This document shows, in pieces, positions 14,403-23,847 of a DNA stretch of 64,000 nucleotides. Position 1 is the first letter of the stretch; each line of letters starts with the position of its first letter. The position numbers and the translations under genes were made by a program. The notes beneath the pieces are model-generated. The model ran no database searches, was not told the DNA's origin, and worked only from the letters and a program-made list of their open reading frames with translations. The stretch is from Spirochaetota bacterium (GTDB lineage: Bacteria > Spirochaetota > Spirochaetia > Treponematales > UBA12059), in NCBI GenBank assembly GCA_026398615.1, contig JAPLSN010000013.1, positions 1-64,000 on the forward strand, written 5' to 3'.

Positions 14403-16475
14403 TCAGGAGCCGGAGGCCGATTCGGTGAAGGGCGGCGCCCGCTCGAGGACATCGCGGATCGTCCGGTTGGCTGGCGACCTGAGTTCGGGATCGGTGGCCA
14501 GGACCGCTTCGGCTTCGGATCGCGCGAGCTCGAGGAGTTCCCCGTCGTTCGCGGGATCGGCCACGAGCAGCCTGAGCGAGCCCGACTGCGCGACGCCCGT
14601 GATCTCGCCCGGACCCCGGATGCGCAAGTCTTCCTCGGCGATCAGGAAGCCGTCGTTCGATTCCTTGAGCGCCATGAGCCGCTGTCGCGCGTCCTCCGTG
14701 ATCTTCTGGGAGTAGACGAGGAAGCAGTACGATTTCCTGGTGCCGCGGCCGACGCGCCCCCGGAGCTGGTGGAGGGCCGCGAGCCCGAAACGTTCCGCGT
14801 GCTCGATGACCATGCACGAGGCGTTCGGCACGTCCACGCCCACTTCGACCACGCTCGTGGCCACGAGGATGGCCAGTTCGCCCCGCGTGAACGCGGCCAT
14901 CGTCTCCCGTTTCTCCGCTTCCTTGATCCGCGAATGGACGAGGCCGATGCGCTTTCCCGGATAGATGTCCTTCCCGAGCTTTTCGCGCATGGCTTCCGCG
15001 TTCCTGAGCCCGAGGCTTTCGGATTCGCCCACGAGGGGATAGACGAAATACGCCTGCCCGCCTGCATCCAGCTCCCGCCGAACGAACTCGTAGACCTTGG
15101 CTTCGTTGCCGTGGCGAGCCAGGTGGGTCGTTACGGGGATCCGTCCCTCGGGCATGGTGCGGATCGTGGAAACGTCGAGGTCGCCATAGACGGTGAGGGC
15201 CAGCGTGCGGGGGATCGGGGTCGCGCTCATCAGGAGCAGGTCCGGCGATCGGCCCTTCCTCGACATGGCCATGCGCTGGAGGACGCCGAAACGATGCTGT
15301 TCGTCCACGACGGCGAGCGAAAGCTCGCGGAATTCGACGCCGTTTGAAAAGAGCGCATGGGTGCCGATGACGAAATCGATGTCGCCGGATTCAAGCGCCG
15401 CAAGCAGGGGTTTCCTGGCCGCGTCGTCCACGTTGCCGGACAGGAAGGCGAGCCGGATGCCCACGGGTTCGAGGAGGCGGGCGGCGTTGTCCGCGTGCTG
15501 TCGGGCCAGCAGTTCGGTCGGCGCCAGGAGGGCCGCCTGGCCGCCCGCGGCGACGGCGTCGAGGACCGCGAAGAAGGCTACGAGCGTCTTTCCGGACCCC
15601 ACGTCGCCCTGGAGGAGCCTCGCCATCGGCCTGGGTGATCCCATGTCGACCCGGATCTCGGCGAGGACCTTTTCCTGGTCGGCCGTGAGCGCGAACGGGA
15701 GGCGTTCGCGAAGACGCTCTCCCAGGCGCCGCTCGCTTCCTGCCTGGCGGGGAGGGCGCGGGGCCGCGGCCGCGGCGCGTGCGGCGGCCCGGCGACGGAC
15801 GGCGAGCTGGAGGTAGAAGAGTTCCTCGAAGGCAAGCGTGCGGCGCGCCAGTTCGGCGCGGGCGCGGGTTTCCGGGAAGTGGATGGCTTCGATGGCGTCG
15901 GCCTTTTTCATGAGTCCGAGCCGGGCGGCCTGGGCTTGCGGAAGTTCGTCTTCCACCATGCTGCCGTACTCGTCCACGGCGCGGCGGACGAGACGCCGGA
16001 GCCCCGCCTGCGCGATGCCCTCGGTGAGCGGGTACACGGGAAGGATGACGGGTTCGAAGCCCCCGGCCTCCTCCGGATCGACTTCGAAGCTCGTCGACTG
16101 GAGCTCCCCGAATTTCCGCTCGAACCTGCCCACCACGCGGACCCTGGTTCCCGGCGGCAGTTTCGTCTCCAGGAACGGCCGGTTGAAGCAGACGAGCGCG
16201 GCTTCCGCGCTCCCGTCGTCCACGAGGATCTTGAGGGTTTTCATCCGCCCGAAGCCGAACCATTCGTGGGCCGTGACCGTCCCCGCCGTATTCGCGCGCC
16301 CGCGGGCGATCGAGTCGCGGAAGCTTATGGTTTCGGTGCGGTCGTCGTAGTCCCGCGGTACGTGAAGGAGGAGATCGGCGACCGACAGGATGCCGATCCT
16401 CGCCAGCCGGGCGGCGGCTGCCCGGCCCGCGCCCTTGAGCGCCGATACAGAGCGGGCGAGTTCCCTCACGAACAC
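14403..16475 (-). CDS. recG: ATP-dependent DNA helicase RecG
   Basis: About 690 residues, the family's size (693 in E. coli). RecG remodels stalled replication forks and branch-migrates Holliday junctions. The N-terminal wedge/OB domain is followed by helicase motifs: LLQGDVGSGKT (Walker A), LLAPTELLARQHA (Ia), VVDEQHRFGVLQR (DEQH box, typical of RecG), LLMSATPIPRTLA (III), then RIGLVHSRIKE, VVEVGVDVPNA and QLRGRVGRG (IV-VI), and the C-terminal VRIRGPGE-like segment (LRIRGPGEITGVAQSG). Start: GTG at 16475 or 16469, just downstream of the lipoprotein gene's stop; the frame continues upstream but there only shadows that gene. The eight-base gap implies one operon. Confidence 0.95.
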   Translation of the reverse strand: MFVRELARSVSALKGAGRAAAARLARIGILSVADLLLHVPRDYDDRTETISFRDSIARGRANTAGTVTAHEWFGFGRMKTLKILVDDGSAEAALVCFNRPFLETKLPPGTRVRVVGRFERKFGELQSTSFEVDPEEAGGFEPVILPVYPLTEGIAQAGLRRLVRRAVDEYGSMVEDELPQAQAARLGLMKKADAIEAIHFPETRARAELARRTLAFEELFYLQLAVRRRAAARAAAAAPRPPRQAGSERRLGERLRERLPFALTADQEKVLAEIRVDMGSPRPMARLLQGDVGSGKTLVAFFAVLDAVAAGGQAALLAPTELLARQHADNAARLLEPVGIRLAFLSGNVDDAARKPLLAALESGDIDFVIGTHALFSNGVEFRELSLAVVDEQHRFGVLQRMAMSRKGRSPDLLLMSATPIPRTLALTVYGDLDVSTIRTMPEGRIPVTTHLARHGNEAKVYEFVRRELDAGGQAYFVYPLVGESESLGLRNAEAMREKLGKDIYPGKRIGLVHSRIKEAEKRETMAAFTRGELAILVATSVVEVGVDVPNASCMVIEHAERFGLAALHQLRGRVGRGTRKSYCFLVYSQKITEDARQRLMALKESNDGFLIAEEDLRIRGPGEITGVAQSGSLRLLVADPANDGELLELARSEAEAVLATDPELRSPANRTIRDVLERAPPFTESASGS

Positions 16476-16482
16476 GGATGCG

Positions 16483-17577
16483 TCACTTTCGCCGGTCCGC
16501 TTCGGAGAGGGCGGCGAAAAACCCGGCGCCGTCGATGGGCAGGCCGGGCATGAAATTCCGCCCGTCGGCGAGGCGCATGATCTCGAGTTCCACGCAGCCG
16601 AGGACCGCGTCGAAGTACGGCGACCCGATCGCGACGTCGTCCACGGGACTTGCCGCGTTGGGTCGCGAAGCGTACTTGTTCGTGTACCTGGCGAGCATGC
16701 TCCGGTTTCCGCGGTAGGCGGCCAGCACGTTCCAGAGGAAAAGGGCGGCATCGGCGCGGGTCGCCTGCGCCGATGCCAGGGGTTCCGGGCCGGCAAAGTA
16801 CCCGGCGGCCTTCAGCCGATCGAAAAGGACGGCGGTTTCCCAGCGGCGGCCGCCGGTGATCCCGTCGAGCAGGGTCGTGTTTTCCTGGGTGACGGAGCAG
16901 AACTCGGCCAGCGAAACCGAACCGGCTGCTAGGCGCGTGGTCTCGGGTGCGGCCGATGGCGTCGGGGCGTCTCGGAGCGCGACCGCGCGATCCCGGTACC
17001 CGCCGTATTTTCGCGCGTACTCGGCCGGCAGGAAGGGGAGGGCGTCGTCGAAGGCGGCCAGGGCTTCACGGGCGCGGCCGAGGGACAGGAGCCTGTAGCC
17101 GCGCTCGGCCTTGATCCTCCGGTTGCCTTCTTCCGATTCCGGCGCAGAATCCAGGGCGGCCAAGGCGCCGGCGTCCGACGGGGCGAGCATGGACGCGAGG
17201 ACGACCGCGAGCTCGTCCGTTTTCTTCGCCTGAAGCGAGCGCGTGAGTTCGGCCTTCGCGCCGGACAGGTCGCCTCCGATGAATTTCGCCCTGCCGATGA
17301 GGGCGCGCCGCCTGGCTTCGTAGCCCTTGTCGACGATCGTCCGCTTTCCCGCCGCCTCGAGCGCGGCGAGCTCGGTGCGGACCCTGTCCCGGTTCTCCCC
17401 GGAGAGTCCGGCCGCTGCCTGCATGTCGGCCTCGACGGCGACGAGGCCGAGTTCGGCGGAGTCCAGTTCGCGGAAAGCTTCTGGGGCGGCGGTTTCCACC
17501 ATCCTGTCGCGCTGGATCGACCTGCACGAGCAGGCCAGGACGAGGATCGCGGCCGCGGCCGCCGTTGCGTATCGCAT
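16483..17577 (-). CDS. Predicted lipoprotein with TPR-like helical repeats
   Basis: 364 residues. The N-terminus is a lipoprotein signal peptide with a lipobox ending at Cys16 or Cys18 (ILVLACSCRS), so the protein is probably anchored to a membrane. Residues 90-200 are Ala/Leu/Arg-rich helices with the pattern of tetratricopeptide repeats (RRALIGRAKFIGGDLSGAKA; GYRLLSLGRAREALAAFDDA). The C-terminal part (AEFCSVTQENTTLLDGITGG; RADAALFLWNVLAAYRGN) resembles S-layer-homology-type helices only weakly. Function unknown. It starts the recG operon; AAGGAAGGG precedes its ATG. Such lipoproteins next to recG were not recognised from other groups. Confidence 0.75.
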   Translation of the reverse strand: MRYATAAAAAILVLACSCRSIQRDRMVETAAPEAFRELDSAELGLVAVEADMQAAAGLSGENRDRVRTELAALEAAGKRTIVDKGYEARRRALIGRAKFIGGDLSGAKAELTRSLQAKKTDELAVVLASMLAPSDAGALAALDSAPESEEGNRRIKAERGYRLLSLGRAREALAAFDDALPFLPAEYARKYGGYRDRAVALRDAPTPSAAPETTRLAAGSVSLAEFCSVTQENTTLLDGITGGRRWETAVLFDRLKAAGYFAGPEPLASAQATRADAALFLWNVLAAYRGNRSMLARYTNKYASRPNAASPVDDVAIGSPYFDAVLGCVELEIMRLADGRNFMPGLPIDGAGFFAALSEADRRK

Positions 17578-17614
17578 AACCCTTCCTTTCGCGGGCGCCG
17601 GGGCGGCGCCGCCG

Positions 17615-20374
17615 TCAGCGGAATACGTAGGCGGCGACGGTGTCGTCCACCGTGGTCGCCACGAGTTCCGTCTTGCCGTCCGCGTTGAGGTCCGCGAACA
17701 CGGGGATGCCTGTTCCCGGCACGGGGAAGCCTTCGAGCGGTTTCATGTCCCTCGTGAAGGCATAGAGCGCGTTACCGTCCCCCGTCGCGAACACTTCCTC
17801 GACGCCGTCGCGGTTCACGTCCGCGGCCACCAGGAAACCGGTCTTCGCGGAGAAGCCCTTGAGCTCGACGGAAGCCGATTCGCCGGTGGTCGAAACCCGG
17901 AACGCGACGCCGCGCTCCGAAAGCGCGAAGATCGAACCGCCCGACGCCATGCCTTGCGCGGAGAAGACCCCTTCGAGGGAAACCGGGAAGCCGGGGAAGG
18001 AGGAGCCGTCGGCGTTCCACAGGAAGAGGTTGCCCGCCTGCGTGATGAAGCCCGCGGCGAGGGCGCTCCCCACCCGGAGGAGGAAGGGCGAGCCGAAACC
18101 GATGCCGTCGACGGGCTGGGGCCATCCGTCGCGCAAGGTTCCCGCGGCGTCGAAAAGCCAGACAGCGCCGTCGAAGCTTTTGGGATACGCCGCGAAGGTT
18201 TCCCCGAGCCTGCTCGGGGGTGAAAGGAGCGGGGTATCGAAGGAGAGCCCCAGGCCCTTCGTTTTCCCGTCGCGCGAAACGAGGAAGATCGAGCCGTCGG
18301 AAAGCGGCAGGTAGAGTGATCCTCCGGCAGCGAGCGGCGGGCCTGAAGGCGAAACCCCGGTGACGAGCGGGAAGCCGGCTTCTGGCGTCAGGCGGGCGTC
18401 GGAAAGGTACACGGTGCCGTATTTCGACACCGCCCAGACCTCGTCGCCGTCCCCCGAGGCCAGCAGCGCGTCGCCATCCAGCTCGACTTCCATCCGTTCG
18501 CCCGAGGCGGAATCCCACGAAACCAGGAGCTTTCCGTTCTCGACCCAGACGAGCCTGGGCGTCGGGCTTCCCTTCTGCTTCCGGGCCAGCAGTGTCGGCG
18601 AAAGCCGGCCTTGCGCCTTGACGGGGAATCCGGGCAGGGCCGCGACGCCCCTGCCGCCGGAGGCCACGGCGGACAGGGACAGCACCACGCTGCCGTCCTC
18701 GACGCGGATGGTCGCGTAGCCGCGCCCGTACCGCATGAGCGCGGAGGTTACCGCGCCCTTGCCGCGGAGGAAGAACGGCACGCTCCGGTCGAGGGAGTAG
18801 TAGATGGATGCCGACGAGTTGCCCGGCACCGACCGGGAAACCGTTTTCCAGCGCTCCTCGCGGACGAGCAGCGTGCCCGACCTGACCGACGAGACGACGT
18901 CGGCCAGCGCGTCCAGCGATTCGGACGCGAAGAGGAAGCCCCGTTCCGCGGCGTAGTAAGGCTCGGGCGCCGTGACGCCCGCCACGTCGAGCACGGTGCG
19001 GACGTACCACGGGAAGGAAATTTTCGGTATGCGGAAATCGCCCGCGATCGCGGAGTCGTCGGATCCCACGGCGAAGGACGAAAAGACCTTCTCGAAGATG
19101 TCCTTCCGCTTCCGCTCGTCGCCGATCTCGATGAAGTAGACGGGGCTCGCACGGCCTTCGATCCCGAACACGCCGGCTTCGTCGCCGGTCCACGACAGGA
19201 GAAGTTCGTCCATTCCGATGCCGAGCGCGGCGCGCGCGCCGTCATCTGCCTTCTTCCATGTTCCATCGCCTTCCGATCCGGTCCCGAGGTAGGGGAAGAT
19301 GGCCGCTTTCAGTTCGGAAACCCTGCCCGCGGAAAGGATGCTGGCGTACTGCGTCGAAGCGGGCAGCACCGAGAGCGCCGCCGGCGTCTTCGAATTCCGC
19401 GACAGGACGGGTTCGAGCTTCCCGTCGAGGACCTTCAGTGGGATGCGGATCTCGAGGGAAATCGCGTCGTTGGTCGCCGACGCGTCGGCCGCCGCCAAAT
19501 CCGGGAATTCGAGGGCGGAGACGAGCCTGGCCGCCGGGCTGTCGGCGCCCGCGCCGGAAGCGAAGGCGGAGGCGAAGACCGCCGGATCCACCATGACGCG
19601 GACGTCCCGGTTGCCGGGTGCCGAGAGCGCTTTTCTCGTTTCGTCGGAAATTCCCTCCCTGGCGCGGAGCGCCCTGACGAGGAGCGCGCGGTCGGTGGAT
19701 ACCAGGACGAGGTTGTTGCGGACTCCGGCGTAGATCGCCGCGGACTCCGTCCTGTACTCGAAGAGGGTCACGCCGTCCGTTTTCTCGGTGGACAGGCCCT
19801 CGATCGGGAAAAAGGGGAGCACGAGCGGCGCGAGCCGCGTGACGACCGAGCGGAGACCGATGTCGGCCACGGCGAGAAAGGACGACGCGCCGTAGAGCGC
19901 CGCGTCGCAGCGGACGTCAGCGGCCTTCCGGAACAGCTCCGAGCGGAGGAAATCCTGCGCTCGCGCGGTGCGCAAGGCCACCCGCGCGGGAGCGAAACTC
20001 GGCGACGCGAGGATGGCGTCCGCGATCTCCAGGTCGATGACCGATTCGAAAAATGCCGAGGCGGAACCGACGCGGACGTACGCGTTGAAGCCCGGGGGCA
20101 GCGCGTCGAGGGGGTCGGTGCGGAGGACGAGTGCCATCGCGAAGAGCGCGGCCGCGGCCGCGACGGGCACGAGGACGATGAAACCGAGGATTTTCAGGAC
20201 AAGCGGGACGCGCCGATTCTTTTTTCCCCTGCGGGCTTTGCCGGGCGAGGTGAGGGCATCCGTCGCCGCGGGGACAGGCTGGATGGCCGTCTCCATCGGC
20301 GGAACGGAGTTCCCGGTCGGGGGCGCTTCCGGGATCGTTCCCGGGTTCCCGTCGTTCTTCGGAGTTTCGTTCAT
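17615..20374 (-). CDS. Large membrane-anchored protein with C-terminal FG-GAP/VCBS-like repeats
   Basis: 919 residues from ATG 20374, which follows a GGGGGATGG ribosome-binding site; the frame continues upstream without protein-like sequence. A Pro-rich, basic N-terminal tail (1-55) precedes one membrane segment (about 57-84, VPLVLKILGFIVLVPVAAA). A large extracytoplasmic part follows, with a DUF3352-like arrangement of alpha/beta units. Its last 300 residues carry beta-propeller-type repeats of the FG-GAP/VCBS kind (VAADVNRDGVEEVFATGDG; PVFADLNADGKTELVATTVD), which bind calcium in related proteins. Probable envelope protein; partner unknown. Downstream lies the lipoprotein gene, 38 bases away. 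Confidence 0.75.
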   Translation of the reverse strand: MNETPKNDGNPGTIPEAPPTGNSVPPMETAIQPVPAATDALTSPGKARRGKKNRRVPLVLKILGFIVLVPVAAAAALFAMALVLRTDPLDALPPGFNAYVRVGSASAFFESVIDLEIADAILASPSFAPARVALRTARAQDFLRSELFRKAADVRCDAALYGASSFLAVADIGLRSVVTRLAPLVLPFFPIEGLSTEKTDGVTLFEYRTESAAIYAGVRNNLVLVSTDRALLVRALRAREGISDETRKALSAPGNRDVRVMVDPAVFASAFASGAGADSPAARLVSALEFPDLAAADASATNDAISLEIRIPLKVLDGKLEPVLSRNSKTPAALSVLPASTQYASILSAGRVSELKAAIFPYLGTGSEGDGTWKKADDGARAALGIGMDELLLSWTGDEAGVFGIEGRASPVYFIEIGDERKRKDIFEKVFSSFAVGSDDSAIAGDFRIPKISFPWYVRTVLDVAGVTAPEPYYAAERGFLFASESLDALADVVSSVRSGTLLVREERWKTVSRSVPGNSSASIYYSLDRSVPFFLRGKGAVTSALMRYGRGYATIRVEDGSVVLSLSAVASGGRGVAALPGFPVKAQGRLSPTLLARKQKGSPTPRLVWVENGKLLVSWDSASGERMEVELDGDALLASGDGDEVWAVSKYGTVYLSDARLTPEAGFPLVTGVSPSGPPLAAGGSLYLPLSDGSIFLVSRDGKTKGLGLSFDTPLLSPPSRLGETFAAYPKSFDGAVWLFDAAGTLRDGWPQPVDGIGFGSPFLLRVGSALAAGFITQAGNLFLWNADGSSFPGFPVSLEGVFSAQGMASGGSIFALSERGVAFRVSTTGESASVELKGFSAKTGFLVAADVNRDGVEEVFATGDGNALYAFTRDMKPLEGFPVPGTGIPVFADLNADGKTELVATTVDDTVAAYVFR

Positions 20375-20433
20375 GTATCCATCCCCCGGGGACGCGCGGC
20401 CGCATCGCGGCGGCCGGGTACGGTTCCGACCGG

Positions 20434-20461
20434 TTGCATCACGTCGAATCCCGCTTATAAT
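20434..20461 (+). promoter_or_regulatory. Sigma-70-type promoter for the M32 carboxypeptidase gene
   Basis: TTGCAT (20434-20439), 16 bases, perfect TATAAT (20456-20461). The leader is about 55 bases and ends in GGAGGAG before ATG 20523. Confidence 0.65.
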
Positions 20462-20522
20462 GGCGTGACGGGAACGCGGCGTCAACACAATCCCCCGCGA
20501 CGCCCGGTCGGAGGAGCGTCGC

Positions 20523-22043
20523 ATGAGGAAAGAGATGGAAGAGCTCGTCGGGCTCGACCGGGAACGGACTATGATCGGTCACATCAACTCCATCCTGTCA
20601 TGGGACCAGGAAACCTTCATGCCCGAGGCTGCCGTCGAGGAACGGTCCGACCAGCTCGCGTTCATCGAGGGACTGGCCCATGAGAAACTGACGAATCCCC
20701 GGATCGGCGAACTGCTTTTCGCGCTCGGTTCCACGTCGAAGGACCGGGCGGGCGACCCCTCCCTTCCGCCGGTCGAAAGAGCCTACCTGCGGGTCCTGCG
20801 GCGCGAGTACGACCAGGAGACGAAGCTGCCCGCCTCCCTCGTTACGGAGTACGCCAAGGCCCAGAGCCTCTCCCAGGCGGCGTGGATTGAAGCCCGCAAG
20901 GCGAACGATTTCAAGGCTTTCGAACCGCACCTCAGGAGCATGATCGATTTCAACCGGAAGATCGCCGCCTGCCTCGATCCCGCCAGGAAGCCCTATGACG
21001 TCCTCCTGGATCTCTACGAGCCGGGCACGGACGAAGCCTCGATCGCCGCCGTCTTCTCGGAGCTCCGCGCGGGGCTCGTGGCCCTGATCGAAAGGATCAA
21101 CGGAAAGCCGCAGATCGACGATGCCGTCCTGCGGCGCCGCTGCCGGAAGGAAACCCAGGAAGCGGCCGGCAGTTTCCTCATGGACGAACTCGCCTTTGAC
21201 GCGACCCGCGGACGCCTGGACGCTTCCGCCCATCCTTTCACGACGACGCTCGGCGCCGACGACGTCCGCATCACGACGAGGTACGACGAAGATTTCTTCC
21301 CATCCAACCTCTTCAGCGTCATCCACGAGACGGGGCATGCGCTCTACGAGCTCGGGATCGACACGGGAAAGGAGTTCCGGAACACCGCCCTCTCCCAGGC
21401 GGTTTCCATGGGCATTCATGAAAGCCAGTCCCGGTTCTGGGAAAACACGGTGGGACGATCCGGCGAATTCTGGAAACCCCGCTACGCCCGTCTTAAGGAA
21501 ATCCTCGCGCCGGCGCTGGACGGGGTTTCCTTCGATGACTTCCGCCGCGCGGTCAACCGGGTATCGCCTTCACTCATACGCGTCGAAGCCGACGAAGTGA
21601 CCTACTGCCTCCACGTCATCCTCCGCTTCGAGCTCGAAGCCGCGCTCGTCAACGGAAAGCTCGACCCCGCCGGGCTTCCCGCCGCGTGGAACGACAAGAT
21701 GAAGTCCTTCCTCGGGGTGGTTCCCGCTACAGACGCGCTGGGCTGCATGCAGGACGTGCATTGGGCGACCGGGCTCTTCGGCTATTTCCCGAGCTACGCG
21801 CTGGGCACGATGTACGCCTCGCAGTTCACGCAAGCCATGAAGGCCGGGGATCCTGCCGCGGCGTCCGCGCTCGCGTCGGGCGATTGCCGCAAACCACTGG
21901 AATGGCTCAGGGCGAATATCCACCGCCGCGGGGCGGAAATGTTCCCGCCCGAGCTTTGCCTCGAGGTGACCGGCGCCGCGCTGACCCCGCGTGCCTTTCT
22001 CGCCTACCTGGACCGCAAGTACTCGGAGATCTATGGACTTTGA
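20523..22043 (+). CDS. Metallocarboxypeptidase of family M32 (thermostable carboxypeptidase Taq type)
   Basis: 506 residues, the usual M32 length. It removes C-terminal amino acids from peptides using one metal ion, in the cytoplasm. The HEXXH motif is HETGH (268-272), followed by the third ligand in GIHESQSRFWEN (about 298-309), and the family segments WDQETFMP (27-34), TTRYDEDFF and VEADEVTYCLHVILRFELE. All metal-binding and catalytic residues are present. Preceded by GGAGGAG and by a promoter at 20434-20461. It overlaps the next gene by 11 bases. Confidence 0.95.
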   Translation: MRKEMEELVGLDRERTMIGHINSILSWDQETFMPEAAVEERSDQLAFIEGLAHEKLTNPRIGELLFALGSTSKDRAGDPSLPPVERAYLRVLRREYDQETKLPASLVTEYAKAQSLSQAAWIEARKANDFKAFEPHLRSMIDFNRKIAACLDPARKPYDVLLDLYEPGTDEASIAAVFSELRAGLVALIERINGKPQIDDAVLRRRCRKETQEAAGSFLMDELAFDATRGRLDASAHPFTTTLGADDVRITTRYDEDFFPSNLFSVIHETGHALYELGIDTGKEFRNTALSQAVSMGIHESQSRFWENTVGRSGEFWKPRYARLKEILAPALDGVSFDDFRRAVNRVSPSLIRVEADEVTYCLHVILRFELEAALVNGKLDPAGLPAAWNDKMKSFLGVVPATDALGCMQDVHWATGLFGYFPSYALGTMYASQFTQAMKAGDPAAASALASGDCRKPLEWLRANIHRRGAEMFPPELCLEVTGAALTPRAFLAYLDRKYSEIYGL

Positions 22044-22830
22044 CCAGGGCGCCTGGTATGCGGCGAGCGTGGCGGCGCCGGCAGCCGGCGCCGCGCTGTC
22101 CCTCGGAATACGCGCCATCGCCGCGTCCGCGGGTGGAGAGCGGAGGAAATCCGCCCTCCTCTCCACAATCTGTTTCCTGTTCCTGAGCGCGGCAGTCGCG
22201 GGGGCGGCATGGTTCCTCGTTTCGACGGGAGGGCGGCCGACGCGCGCAGTTTCCGCCATCGCGGATGCTGCGGGATTCCGGGGTTGGGCGGCCGGTCTGG
22301 CGCTCTTCGGTATCCTTTCGGGCGCATTCCCGCGTGCGGCGGGGATTCCGTCAGCCTTGCTCGGCATTGCACTCATGGCCATCCTCGGGTCCGCAGCCGT
22401 CGCCTATCGACCGGCGGTTCCCGGCCAGGTCGTCGCGGTCTTCGTGCCCCACGCCGTCTCGGCGTCGGCCACGACCGGCGATTTCAGCGTTCCCCGGGGC
22501 GACGGGATACCGGCCCTCTCCTCCCTTGTCCTTCCCTCGGACAAGGCCGCGCTCAAGGTCGAGCGGCTCCTCCTCGGGGGCTTTTTCGGCGAAGTCTTTG
22601 GCCCCGAACGCTACCGGGTGTCGGAATATTCCGAACCCGCCGGCGTCGTCATCCACAGGTTTCCCGCCGCTCCGACGCCGCTGGATCCCCTCAGGCGAAA
22701 GGACGGCTCCATGGACCTTCCCTGGGTGGCCATCAGGGAAACGGCGGGCGAAGTCGTGGCATTCGCGGATTTCAGGACCGTGGAGTATTCGCTCGGCCCG
22801 GACTACGACCTGCGTTCCCTGGCCAGGTGA
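22033..22830 (+). CDS. Hypothetical membrane protein
   Basis: 265 residues from ATG 22033, inside the last codons of the M32 gene (ATG...TTTGA overlap). Four hydrophobic segments fill the first 140 residues (APAAGAALSLGIRAIAA; LLSTICFLFLSAAVAGAAWF; AGLALFGILSGAFP; ALLGIALMAILGSAAVAY). The C-terminal half is soluble and rich in charged residues (LRRKDGSMDLPWVAIRE) and ends LGPDYDLRSLAR. No family was recognised. Coupling to the peptidase suggests a shared transcript; whether the functions are linked is unknown. Confidence 0.65.
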   Translation: MDFDQGAWYAASVAAPAAGAALSLGIRAIAASAGGERRKSALLSTICFLFLSAAVAGAAWFLVSTGGRPTRAVSAIADAAGFRGWAAGLALFGILSGAFPRAAGIPSALLGIALMAILGSAAVAYRPAVPGQVVAVFVPHAVSASATTGDFSVPRGDGIPALSSLVLPSDKAALKVERLLLGGFFGEVFGPERYRVSEYSEPAGVVIHRFPAAPTPLDPLRRKDGSMDLPWVAIRETAGEVVAFADFRTVEYSLGPDYDLRSLAR

Positions 22831-22880
22831 TCCCTCGGGATCTGTGATCCCTCGGGATCTGTGATCCCGAAGGATCACAG
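22828..22880. repeat. Two tandem 17-bp units plus a related hairpin
   Basis: TGATCCCTCGGGATCTG occurs at 22828-22844 and 22845-22861; a related 19-base unit at 22862-22880 folds into a 7-bp perfect stem with a CGAA loop. The block begins at the stop codon of the membrane protein gene and may help end its transcript, although no T run follows on the plus strand. Confidence 0.75.
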
Positions 22881-22885
22881 GATGT

Positions 22886-22918
22886 AAAAAAACCGCGCCC
22901 CGATCGGGAACGCGGTTT
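22886..22918 (-). terminator. Intrinsic terminator for the gene at 22964
   Basis: Read leftward, an 8-bp stem (22918-22911 with 22897-22890, AAACCGCG with CGCGGTTT) is followed by a run of Ts (22892-22886 are As on the plus strand). It lies between the convergent ends at 22830 and 22964. Confidence 0.75.
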
Positions 22919-22963
22919 CATGGGATTCTCGATCGCGCTTCAGCAGGAGGGAATTCGTGCGCT

Positions 22964-23707
22964 CTAGCGGGCTTTCCGGCCGGCCTTTTTCCGCGGAGCG
23001 GCTTTCCTTCCTCCAGGAGCGGTCCCTTTTTTCGTGTCCGTTGCAGTGGACCGCGGTATTGCGGAGGGTTTCGAGCTCCTCTTTTTTACCGAAACCCTGA
23101 CGTTTTTCAGAGCCAGCCTGGTGGTCTTTCGCGCGGATTTCAGGGACGTCGTCTTGGCGGTCCCGGTCTTTCTTTCAAGCAGCTTCTCATGGACGGAAAA
23201 TTCGTCCACCGCGTCCTTGCCCTTCCTGAGGAGCGATTCGCTCCGGCACATGTATCCCACGAGCCGTGAACGCTGCACCTTTCCGCCGAGTATGCTCCTG
23301 ACGAGGCGGAGCTTGCGGCGCATGTACTGGATGGAAGGTATGGTGGTCTTGAAATGTTCCGCCAGTTCGTGGTCCTTGTGCTCGTACTTGCCGTCCTCGA
23401 TGGTCCTGCTCATGTCCAGGAAATTGCCGACCAGCTCGTCGTTCCACAAGACCGGCTTGCCTGTCGAATAATCGTGCTGGAGCAGTCGTTTCCGCGCGCG
23501 TTCGGCCGAATTCTCCATTTTTTTCTTTTTCCAATAGGGATGCCGGTTCCTGGCATGCAGGATGTCGGTCCGTGCAAAGCCCGTTTTTTTCATCCATTCG
23601 CGCGCGAGCGCGGCCTTCCGAACGGGAGAAAGCCTGGATTTGACCGAATTATCCACGTATTCTTCTGGTGTCCTCGAGGACAGGATGGTCTGTTCGACTT
23701 TGTTCAT
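22964..23707 (-). CDS. Hypothetical basic protein with Lys/Arg-rich C-terminal tail
   Basis: 247 residues from ATG 23707; ATG 23764 in the same frame would add 19 (MKKKISHLHS). Residues 1-150 look folded and helical, with a helix-turn-helix-like stretch (LAEHFKTTIPSIQYMRRKL) and the segments PVRKAALAREWMKKTGFART and DILHARNRHPYWKKKKM. From about 185 the protein is dominated by Lys, Arg, Ser and Thr, ending APRKKAGRKAR, much like the tails of histone H1-like proteins. A nucleic-acid-binding role is suggested by charge only. The frame runs on upstream but there overlaps the TSUP gene and is not real. A clear terminator follows. Confidence 0.6.
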   Translation of the reverse strand: MNKVEQTILSSRTPEEYVDNSVKSRLSPVRKAALAREWMKKTGFARTDILHARNRHPYWKKKKMENSAERARKRLLQHDYSTGKPVLWNDELVGNFLDMSRTIEDGKYEHKDHELAEHFKTTIPSIQYMRRKLRLVRSILGGKVQRSRLVGYMCRSESLLRKGKDAVDEFSVHEKLLERKTGTAKTTSLKSARKTTRLALKNVRVSVKKRSSKPSAIPRSTATDTKKGTAPGGRKAAPRKKAGRKAR

Positions 23708-23847
23708 GACGCTAATCTTAATGACTCCAAACCGGGAATGCAAATGCGATATTTTTTTCTTCATAAGAAATTTACGCCTGCCATGTCGGTTCGATCGCCG
23801 GCAGCCCGGCTTGTCCGACCACCGGGGTCGCTCCGGCGGGGAGCATG

